This document shows positions 1 to 11,300 of a DNA stretch of 64,000 nucleotides, piece after piece; the stretch's first letter is position 1; the number at the start of each line of letters is the position of its first letter. The notes under the pieces are model-generated. The model was not told the origin of the DNA. It ran no database searches and saw nothing but the letters and a program-made list of their open reading frames with translations. Made by a program: the position numbers and the translations under genes. This DNA comes from Phyto melanocephala (lineage: Eukaryota; Arthropoda; Insecta; Diptera; Rhinophoridae): contig OW799234.1 in NCBI GenBank assembly GCA_941918925.1, positions 44,980,412 through 45,044,411 of the forward strand. The letters are read 5' to 3'.

Positions 1-2044
1 GAGTCATACGTGCTTTTGGTCGTCTTTTTATTTTGATGAATATGAGTACTATAAGTACCTTAAACTTAAAAGTGAGTATAAGTAGTGAAGACTTTTCAAT
101 AAGTTTGAATGCGTATAAATAAACGAAATAATGAATAATGATTCAAGTTGACTTACTTCATTAGTATTCGTTGCAGATCTCTGCTCGATACTTGATTCTT
201 AAGTCGCAACTAGTGACCAACGCAACAACGTTTTTATGGGGTAAATAAATTTTTATCAGAAATCTAACTCATTTCATCTTATTCTACACCCTTTTAGGTA
301 CCAGAATCCACTCTTAAGTCCAAACCCGTTTTCGAAGGAGAAGGTCACATAGATACAAGTTTTATTTTCAACACTAACAATTTTAAGACCATAGCTGACA
401 ATAATATAGTGCAACTCTGATAAAGACGTATTCTGAAATTTTTTATTTAAATTTTTTTCTAAAATTTTGTTTGCTGATACCTTTGTCGGTAATTGGCCCT
501 TTGAACAACGGTCTTCTGTAAATGTTCCCGAAGGTAAATGTTTTATATAAACGTAACAAATGTTCCATAGTTCCACAGAAGATGGAAAGATGGAAGATAA
601 AAACTAGGGGCATTCGTGTTTTTTTTTACTCATATATCTCAGTTTACAAGCTAATTAACTAACATATAGCCTTTAACACTCTGATGTGAAGGATATAAAA
701 AGTCAACAAACTGGTAGTGTATTGCAAATCTGAATTTGCAAAAGTTAAAAAGAATAAAACTGAAATTGAAAGAAGCACAAACTTGCTCGCACTCAAAGAT
801 GACATCAGTTGCATTAAGAAGTAGTCGTACAAACATCTCTTCTGCATGAACGTATATGCGTTAAGCACGTTCAAAGGACAAAATATTAGAAATTTAAACC
901 TCATAAAATAAGCCCCTATTTTTATCAAAATAATTTTTTTACCATTTTATATAATGCAGAAGAAATCTACTTAAAAAATAAATAAAAATTAAAAAAAAAA
1001 AACAATAATTTGCAACTTATTTAGAATAGAAATACAATTTATAGCAAAAAAAAAAAAAAAAACAGAAGTAAAATACGAAAATAAACAAGTAAGAGCGCTA
1101 TATTCGGCCGTGCCGAATCTTATATACCCTTCACAACGTGTAGTCATGCAATAACAGTAGTTTGTATCACCATTCATCTCATATGAAATACGTACATACA
1201 TATAAAAAATATACATATATAAAAAACATCCCATTGTAAAATTATAAATTTACGTATGTATGTTAAAAAAAAAAATTTAAAAAAAAAAAATTTAAAAAAA
1301 AAAAAAAAAAATAAAAAATAAAAATTTAAAAAAAATAATTAAAATATATATAATTAATATAAAACAAAAAAAATAAAAAATAAAAAAAAAATTAAAAAAA
1401 AAAATAATAAAAATATAAATAATATATTAAATAAAAAATAAAAAAAAATTTAAAAAAAAATTTTTAAAATATAAAAAAAATTTTTTTTTGGCTCAGCTGG
1501 GATTCGATGCCACGTTTTCTCCAAACCAGTATACACGTTTGTATGTATGTATGTTGTTGTTGTAATGTTGTTTTGTGAAAAAAAAATCGAGGTGGTCGTG
1601 GGTTTTTGCTCATATCTCAGTTGTTTATGTACCGATGTTTCTGATTTTCAATAGCGATCTACTCCCGAATATTTCTGATATTCTAATACCTCACCCGGGT
1701 CCAAGCGATGTCGGGGGGCTTCAAAAAGTTGATTTCAACATACACACGGACAGACTGTCAGATGGACAGACGGACAGACTGACAGACTGACAGAGCTTAA
1801 TCGACTTTCCTATTCATAAGCTTTCAGAAAATATATACTTTATGGGGTCAGAAATGAAAATTGTAGAAATTTCACACGAAATGACAAACCTATATATACC
1901 CTTTATCACTGTGTGAAGGGTATAAAAAAACATATTTTAGTTTTACCAAAAACACATTTAAATTGAAATAGTAGTTGTAGTAAGAATATATAGTATAACA
2001 TTTAAATTAAAAAAATGTTTGAATTATATTAAATTGATAATTAC
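1..2044 (-). other. cac intron (downstream of the IVS6 exon), incomplete
   Basis: Intronic by position. It holds one interspersed-repeat copy (1084-1925) and a very AT-rich tract of poly-A and poly-T runs at about 1260-1490. A 100-codon open frame on the minus strand (274-576) has no sequence I recognise and no exon-like splice context, so I do not call it a gene. Confidence 0.7.
1084..1925 (+). repeat. Interspersed repeat family R1, copy 1
   Basis: Starts aacaagtaagagcgctat, then ttcggccgtgccgaatct and tatacccttcac. It ends with a hairpin, tataccc...gaagggtataa. Within it are a block reading ggctcagctgggattcgat near 1490, a (GACA/GACG)n stretch at about 1747-1793, and the conserved tatactttatggggtc near 1830. 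The same landmarks recur at 3210, 7845 and 44885. The centre has been expanded by A/T runs. It carries no open reading frame of note. Confidence 0.8.
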
Positions 2045-2323
2045 ATCGCATTTGGATCATATTCAGCCCATATCCGTACAAACTCATCTAAATGATGTGC
2101 CCCCAATATACTGGAATCTCTTGTTAGATAATCAAAATTATCCATAATAACAGCCACGAATAAATTCAACATTAGAAATGAACAAAAGAATATAAATGAT
2201 ACAAAATAGGCATAGGCCAATGTTGAGCCACAAGTCTCATCGCCCTTTTCGGCTTCGTCATCGCATGGCCTCCCCTTAAGGCACGCCAGCATAATGTTCG
2301 GCCACGCCTCGCCCGTTGCACAT
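2045..2323 (-). CDS. cac: cac exon: domain IV selectivity filter, S6 and start of EF-hand
   Basis: A 279-nt exon completing the split Arg codon and then [17 protein letters not shown]. The glutamate of TGEAW is the repeat IV selectivity residue. A short loop with paired cysteines ([12 protein letters not shown]) precedes IVS6 ([35 protein letters not shown]). The exon then runs through [19 protein letters not shown] into the first loop of the EF-hand. It ends NA plus two bases (AT) at a weak donor GAT|GTAATT. Reading past it meets a TAA at once. The rest of the EF-hand, the pre-IQ/IQ region and the tail must lie beyond base 1. Confidence 0.92.
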
Positions 2324-5300
2324 CTAAAATAACACATTATCAGTATCAAACATTCTCAGACAATAATTTTGCATTTAAGTTAAATAATAAGAAAACAACT
2401 TTAACTGAATATCTTAATAGATATAGAAAAATTTTGAAAACTATATATAATATATATACATATGTACATATATTCAAATATAATTTCAAAATATTTAGTA
2501 TGAGTATAAGAAAATGGTTTAGTAAATTTACTGTGTTAATTTATATATTTGTTGTTTTTTTTTAGTTGTAAAAATTGTTTTTATTTTTTTTTTACATTTA
2601 TACTACACAATTTGTTTATTTTTCTATATACTATAACTTCTGTATAATTTTTTGTTTTTTTTCGTAAACTAAAAGAAAAAATTTAATTTTTTAATAAATC
2701 TATATGTTTATTTGAATGAAACAATATTGAAAACTCAAATTATCTACTTGAAAAATATTTAGTTATTTACACAATAAATATATATGTATTTAGAGACAAA
2801 ATTTACCAATATTGTTAATTAATTTATTAATATTTTCTATATAAAACAAAAATATTATCTTTTTAGCCTAATTATCCAACCTAAATGTTAATGACATTTG
2901 AATAAACTAAACAAATTTTGAAAATAAACAGAAAAATTTTATTTGAAAAAAAAAAAAAAATATTTTTGTGTTTAAAATTGCCAATTGAGTAAAAAATTCA
3001 AAAAAAAAAAAAAATGTTGCAGTAAAATTAATTTAAAAGAAAATCTTTTGAATTTTTTTTACAAATTGGTAAATAAATATTTTTATAAATTTGATCTGCG
3101 GAATATTAAAAAATATGAAAGTAAAATTTTTACTATAATTCTTGGAATCGATCCGTATAGGATTTTTATATTATTTTAAGATTCTTTGTGGAACTAATAC
3201 TAAAGTATTAACAAGTAAGAGTGCTACATATATTCGGGCGTGCCAAATCTGATAATACCCTTAACCATCACGTACATAGATATAATAATATATAATATAA
3301 ATTTATTGTCCGCCATTTTGTAGTGGCGGCCAACATGAATTTTAATTATTTTACAGTGCTTATATTGCGCTAGTCAAGTCTTTTCAGATGATACGAATAT
3401 TGACTCTCTCGGTGGCCTAGAAGCTGAAAAAAATTTATTTTCGTTTGTAAATTTTTGGAAAAAATCTCTAGAGGCATATTATATCTACAAATAGTAGCAA
3501 AGGTACCTATAAATTATTATATGGCTGAAAAATTTTAATTTTGGTGTATGGAAAAAACAGAGGCAGTCGTGTTTATTTGCTCATATCTTAGAAAGTTATG
3601 GGGCGATTGTACTGAACTTCAAAAGCGATTCATTCCTGGATATTTCCAAAAGATTGATATCATACACAGATCTGAGGAACATACGGTTGCTTCTAAAAGT
3701 TGATTTCAACCAACACACGGACAGACGGGCAGACGGACAGACGGTCAGAGCTTAATCGACTCCTCTATTCATAAGCTTTCAGAAAATATATACTTTATGG
3801 GGTCGGAAATGAAAATTGTATAAATTACAAGCGGAATGACAAAGCTATATATACCCTTGTGCACCACAAGTGATGGGTATAACAATAATTTAAAGATTTA
3901 AAAAATATATTATTTCGACTTTGTAGCTGATAGGTTTTAGTCGAATTATTAAATGTTGACATTTTTTCAATAAATGATTTCAGAGAATTGATTTTGATTT
4001 TTTTTCCATACGGCTTTGTAGTCCAGACCTTGACCTTGATTGGCATCTCTGGGCTATGATTTACTTAATGCAGAGTGCCTCAAAATATGAGCAGTTCTTT
4101 GTGTGAAATTCATATGTTGCCAGCAAGATGTGAAAAGATCATTTAAATTAATGGTCAAGATTTAAAAAGAATGTATTTTGTACAAAACTTTAAAAAAGAT
4201 CCAGCATTTTGAAGTTAAACATCCATTACAATTCATCAAGAGCTAAAAACATTTTATTAATTTTCTAATTTAAAATTCCTTTGTACAGTGGTATTCTTTA
4301 GTATAGTGAAGAGTAATCAGATTTTTAGTATATTCCCAATAATTCAAAAAACGCTAATTAAAAAAAACGGCTTTCGATACTTAGCACGTAAAAGCGGTTC
4401 GAATAATCGGTTTATTACTTTATGTTTTTGTAAATATAAAAAGAAATTATTCAAAATTCATTTAAAAACCTGTTTTTTCGAACTTTTCGGAAACCGGTTT
4501 TAACAACTGTAGTATAGTGTAATGAAAGCCATAGTTTTACCTAAAGCTAGTTTTTATATTTGATAAGATTTTGTAAAAATCTGGCAAGTATTTTAATTTA
4601 ATTTTGTAAAAAAATTATCCAACAAAACCAGAAACTTCTTATGTAAGTACTAGATTTCGCTCAAATGTAAATAAAAACTATTTTCGAAAGTTTCGTGCTT
4701 TAAATCACTACACGAATAAATTTTTGTATTTAAGTTATACCATTTAAATTGTTGTAAATTTTCTTGTAATTTTTTTCTCTTATCTAAAGTATTTGATTCA
4801 TAAACTAAATTTAATTTAAACAGCTGTAGGAGGCAAACCTTAAGTAAACTTTACCATAGACAGCTCTTATCCATATTCAGCTCTTATATTTAATTACTTC
4901 ATAAATGTTCTGTTTGGGGTTAATATTTTACTGCAACATTCACTACAAATGATTTATGTGAATAAAAAAATTTAGAATTTCAATACCAACAAAAATTTGA
5001 CTAAATGATAAACTATACCAGCTTTTTATTTTTAACTTAGTAACAAATAAAGTGCAAATTTTGTTTAAATTATTATCGTTTTTAATTTTACAATATTTAG
5101 CATTTAACCACCATATTAAAACCACAAATTAACCTTTTATTAACAATGCAAGCGTTTTGTTTAACAAATCAACTCAACAAATTTATTTAGTGACAATTAA
5201 AACTAAAAAGAGAAAACGTTTAAACAAACAAAAGAACAGATACTTATTAAATGATGAATGCGATAAGAGTGTAAGAGTTTATGTGAAGTAAGTAGTTTGG

Positions 5301-8300
5301 TTTATATTCAATAAACTAATTTTTCATATAGAGAAATTAAAAAAAAACAAAAAAAAAAAAAAAACTGCTAAAATTTCCTTTAATTTTGAAACAGAAACAT
5401 AGAATAAATAAAAAACTAATTTTGTAAGTGTTTGGTGACACCTTTGGCTAATAAAACATTAATTTATTAAAGAAAAGCCTAAGATTTTAGATTTTTTTTT
5501 ATTATTTATTTAAGAAACAAAAGTCTAAGAGTTTTGTTCTATCTTAAGCTAAGAAAAAAACTATTAAATTATTTGTACCGTCTAGTTTAATTTTAATTGC
5601 ATTACAAGTGACAATCTAGTTCTTGTGTTTTATTTTCTTTTCCATTTAATTTAAAACATAAAAGAATAAAACATAATTTTTTACTTTGAATTTAATTTGC
5701 TTTTTTGTTTTTTTTTTTTGATTTTTGATTTTTGTTTAACGTGATTTATTAAAAAAAAAAAAATTTCAAAGTAGATAATTTTAGAGTTTAATTGTTAAAA
5801 CATGATTACATACCTGAATAGGAGCATGACACCTTGTATAAATGATTGGAAGTTGTTGTGCCTAGTAATGGAATTTTCCACTGTACCTAGTTTGATATTT
5901 CCAAATACCTATTTGCGATACAATACACACAGACATACACGAAGTGGCGAATGTCATAGAAGTTTTAGTTTTTTTGAATTAAAGTTTTTAACAAAAAAAA
6001 AATATATTTCTTTTTCTTTAAGTATTTAAATTCAAATGTTGGTTTAAAAAAAAATAATTAAAAGAAAATCGAAAAAATTAAAATTTTGAAAATAAAAAAA
6101 ATTATTAAACTGAAAACAAAATATTAGGCCAATTGAGTTTTTCGTTACTTATGTGTTTTTGCTCTGAGTGTTTTATGTAAATGATTAGAACGAAATTATT
6201 ATCAAAAGCGTTCTAAAATTGTAAATACAATTAAAACTCATATCAGTAATTATAATAAATATCAAATATAATTAACTACAAATAACAACTTTTTATTAAC
6301 TCTGGTTTCGTGTAAACAAAACAACTATGTAAGGGGATCTTTTTTTTTTTTTTTTAAAAAAAGGGGAGGGTCTGTATAAATTAAAATAATATACTAGGTT
6401 AATATTAAACATTTAATGTTCAATTTATTACTGATTTATAATATTATATTGCGCGCCACTATAAGCAATTGCATAAAGTTTAGTTATAATTTAGATAAAT
6501 ATTTACGTAATACTGAAAGATTAATTTTTACATTTCTAAAATTAAATAACAATGACTAATGGACGAAAAGAATAAGATGATTAATTAGTTAATTTTTCAA
6601 TATATTTAAGAGAATCAATGCTCCAAAACTTTAAAGAAGAAAATGAAATAATCCACAATAGTATTATTTCCAAAGTTATTGGGTAAAAAATATTAAAGTA
6701 TTGAAATTATTCAGCAAAAGTAATTGCTTGCATAGAAGCTATTTTGTAAGGCAGCTGATATTGCGGAATCACTTGAAATTGTACATCAATACTGTCTAAT
6801 TTGTGTTAGCGTTTAGCCGTAAAAAACACAACAGCCTTCTAATTTTGCTTTAACAAAGCTGGTAACACACAATAACATTTTGTGTTTTTCATTTTTACCA
6901 CAGTTACACGAGTATGGAGTTTTACTTTAAAAATACTATGATAAAATATTAATTAAAAACGACTATTAAATTTTTGTCACTAGTCAAATAATAGTTATAA
7001 TAAACAGCGCTGTCAACTCAGGCATTATAGCACTTTTTTAAAGGTTTTGCGAAAAACGTTTGAGTCAGAGTTTAGTGCGTTTTCGTGTAATTATTGGTGC
7101 TTTTTCTTTCCTTCGGTGACACCAAATATTAATTTGTTTTCTTTAATTGAAAATAATTTCTGTAATAATAAATTTAGGCAACAAAATTAAAAAGCAGCTA
7201 CTCATTGCACTGTGATAAAAAGTTGAATGTATAGAAAAAATCAGGGCACATTTTTTCGTCAATTAATTGCAGTTCGGAGAGCATTTTTTTGCTTACCGTT
7301 TTTACACATGAAGTTTTACATTTGAAATAAATAAGATATTAGAGAGAGAGAGAGAGAATTGTTCTTTTATCTATAAACTGTGACAGCTGAATTTTAAAAT
7401 TAGTGAAAAAAAAAAAAAATTACCTGACAAAGCCACCCTACCTGCTAAACAAATTTGTATTGAGAAAAAATTTTGAAACTATTAATTAGGAAAATGTTTA
7501 TTCCTGATGGTACACAATCAAGAAGAATTACAAGCGGTATGTTAATATTTTTCTATTAAAAAAATTTAATTTCGGTGTGTTATGACAAATCTACGGCTTA
7601 TTATTGTTTTCAACCATTGCAAAAAGTTATTATGAGTGGAATATTTATTTTAAGTAATTATTTTTCTTAATTTCAAATTCTTTTGTCTGAATTATAAGAA
7701 ATAAAGCACCTACTATTTTTAAAATTATATTATCATGAGCACGCAATGTGTAAGCAAAGTTTAAAGTTGATTAGACGTATTTAATGCATAATAATATAAA
7801 TCGGAATATTGCACATACTTTTCGTTTTGTACGGAGATGCATTAAACAAGAAAGAGCGCTAAATTTGGCCATGCCGAATCTGATAATACCATTCACCGTC
7901 ATGTTCATATCGTAGCTTAGATTAGATTTTATATTTTATGTAATAAGCCATTTTCTTTATTATTTACGACGCCATCTTTGATTTTGAATTTTTACATTGT
8001 TAACTGTATTCTATTAGTCAAGCTCTTTCATTTGATACGCATATTTTTGGGGTTAAAAATTTTGTTCCGCCATTTTGTTTCGGACGCCATCTTGGATTTT
8101 ATACTTTTTTAATGGTTTACTACATTGTATTGGTCAAGCCCTTACATTTGATACCAATATTGTGGGGGTTAAAGGAGACAAAGCTGTAACTGCTATTTTT
8201 AATTTACGACGCCATCTTGTATTTTTGCTTTTCATATCTAACTGTCGTTTAATACCCAAGCCCACATTTTCTCTCTCGGTTGTATAGAAACTGAAAAATA

Positions 8301-11300
8301 TCAATTTCTGTTTGTAAATTTAAGCAAAAACACCAAAGCAGTTGTACTTTGGTGCTTATATCTCTGTTGGTTTTAAACTGATTTGTTAGTTTTTCTGGTA
8401 CCGTGAAATAACTCCCAAATGAAATAAGTCCCGGATCAGAAATAAAATAACTCCCAACAAAAAATATAGGAAATCCCATACAAATCGGAAATTATTTCGT
8501 TATAAAAAACCTCCTATTTAGTATTTTTAAACTTATTTTACAATTTTCCATTCGGAGTTATTTTATTATGAAATAACTGTCGAATGAAATAACTCCCAAC
8601 CAAATACTGTTGGGAGTTATTTCATTTCCATTAGGATTTATTTCATTTTTACTTAAAATTACATTTCAATTGATTTGGATATTGTTGTAACGGTTCCTAA
8701 AACTGTCCCAAATTAAAAAAAAGCCAAATAATAACTTGGATTACATTGAATAATTTAGCTATCGATACAATTTCAAGTAGTGAAGATCAGAGCTAAAAAT
8801 CATTGCAATAGAAAAATGACAAGTGTTACATATGAAATTATGAGTGGTTAAAGGAGAAATAGTAAATTGTTGTATTCCAAGGAAGAAAAACAATTATATT
8901 TAAAAAAATTAAAAGCTCGAGGGAGAATTTACTATACTTGTTATGAGGAAAATTGTCGAGTCGAGAGTAGTTTTGGAAAACGGGCAGTGTCGTAAGTCTA
9001 AAGACTTCATTGAGCATAAACATGGAGAACAGCAGAAATTATATGATGAGCTCAAGGCCCTTAATAAAATCAAATAATAATGCTTGGGCGCAGTTAATGC
9101 TGTAAGTGGAATACGAGAGAATTTTCGGAATGTTTGTGTAAGGTAACTTACTAGTCCATTATAAAATTCTATTAAGAGCTTAACAATACTTTTTGACACA
9201 GAAACCAAGAATCAACTAAAAATATTGATTTTAATAAAGTCAAACGAGGTCTGCAATATTTGACCGCTAAAGTGCTTGCAGCATCTCCGAAGACTCCAAC
9301 CGAAATTGCAAATATATTTAAAAAGGAGAATATTTTTTTAAAAAATTTTGGCCTTACTTTGCATGACGATCCAGATAAAACTGAATTTTTTAAAGTTGGC
9401 CACGACTCTAAAGATTTCGCATACTGCATCTTTGGGTCTGACAAAATTGTCAAACGTATAAATGAAAATATTCCGAGCAACAATAATAAACGAATTTTAA
9501 TCGATGGTACATTTTCAGTTGTACCGCTTGGATGTTTTAAACAATTACTTTTCATATTCATATTGAATACTATGAAAAGGTTTAATATCCTCGAGGAGGA
9601 GGCCAGGCGACGGCGCACAGTTTCGCGCCTAAGCCAACCTTCTCTCAATGTAATAACAAGACTCTGGACTAATTTCTTTTATCCTTTAATAGGCTTTCCC
9701 AATATGTTTCGTTTTGACGAATAAAAAGTCAACAAAATGCTATGCACATTTGTTCAACTATATTAATTCTGAAATTTTGAAATTAAGCCTTTATCACAGA
9801 TTATAAAGCAAGCCTTAGACGAGCTATTAAAACTTGTTTTGTGGATATAAGACTCTACGGCTGTTGGTTTAATTTTTGGTAGTCAGTACGACGCCAAATA
9901 ACAATGAAGCATAAACCACTAGCATAACTAATTCGACGAAACAGTGAGGCATCATTGGAGTATCACAAGCTTTTGTCGCTTCCGTTATTGCCTGCCGCGC
10001 ATACAGTTGGAGCATTCTAGAAAATAAATAACGAGATTGAAAACCTTGAGCGCCATTACGAGTTCACTAAATTTCTTATATCCTTCGAAAAGCAATGGTA
10101 AAAGAAGGTAAGCATTTTTAAATTATGTTTTGTATAATTTTACATTTATTTTTATTGCAACCAAATATAGATAGGATCTCATGGACTATACGTTTTCGAC
10201 ACACCGACAAGAACGGCTTCTTCTATCGAAGGTTATAACGGAGCGCTGAATAAATTGATACACAAACACGGACACTTTTTTAAATTTTTTAAAGTTTTAC
10301 AAACAGAAGAGTTTAACAAGTCTCGAGACTTTGAGTAGCAAATAGCGGTGTAGTTTTGGGCAAAAGTAAAAGAGAATTTATTGAAAAAGCAGAGCTTATT
10401 GGAAAAGCCAATTCAGAGCTGCAATCTGGGTCTTGTTGGAACTTACTTTATTTGGAGTTATTTCTTTCTTTTTAGAAAAAAATGTCCATTTTGGTTTAAC
10501 TCTCAAGTTTGGGGACTTATTTCATTTCTTCTTTGGGGGTTGTTTCATTTCGTTAAGTTGGAAGGTTTTTCATTTTTTTAGGGACTCACTTCATTGGAAA
10601 TTATTTCATTGGGACTTTTTTCATTTAGGAGTTATTTCGCGGTACTATTTTTCTTAGAAATAATTTTCAAGTTTACGTTTTATAATTTGGAGTTTGAAAA
10701 ATTTCATATATTTTTTATTTAAACAAATAAATATTTTCTATATAATTATTTCCTTTTTACTTTGCCGATTAGTGACCAATTTGTCCAAAAGTTTTCGTGA
10801 ATAGCTTTAGAGGCATATTAAAGCTTTAAAAAGTACATATGAAGAGATTATTCCAATTTTCAATACCGATCTATTCCCGAATATTTCTGATTGTTTGGCA
10901 TCTTACACGGGTCTGGGTGATATTGGGTACTTTAAATAGTTGATTTCAACATATACACAAACTGACGGACAAAACTACATTGACTCCAGAAAATATATAC
11001 CTTATGGGGTGGGAAGCGAATATCGTAGAAATTTCACTCAAAATGACAAACTTAACACAAACACACAATCTCACTGTTAAGGGTATAAAATGCAACGCTC
11101 AATGCAATGCAATGCAATTTCTCAGAGCAACAATGGACAACCTGATTAAGTAAATATTATAATTGATAGCAATGTTCATATTAATAGTGTCAAAATTTAT
11201 AATTGAAAAGGTGTTGTGGGCAGATGATATTAAAGATAAAATACCAATAAAGTTATAGGTAGATTATTGATAGCGACCGAACTTCAATTTGGTTGTCAGT

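Larger units (their letters stand above)
7845..11088 (+). repeat. Interspersed repeat family R1, copy 3, split by a MULE
   Basis: Left part 7845-8396 starts aacaagaaagagcgctaaat and holds three diverged copies (about 7970, 8088 and 8205) of a unit built on gacgccatcttggatttt and ggtcaagccctt. The right part 10647-11088 resumes with ctttagaggcatatt, tgatttcaacatatacaca, atataccttatggggtgg and ends gttaagggtataa. In copy 2 these parts are contiguous, which shows that the MULE at 8397-10646 was inserted later. Confidence 0.75.

Noticed and set aside
274..576. 100-codon minus-strand open frame downstream of the IVS6 exon
   Set aside because: No motif I recognise, not similar to the Cav2 C-terminus, and no consistent splice acceptor. 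Probably chance or an old repeat.
9172..9648. 158-codon minus-strand open frame
   Set aside because: It lies antisense to the MULE transposase core at 9260-9724, which has clear family motifs. The frame is a shadow.
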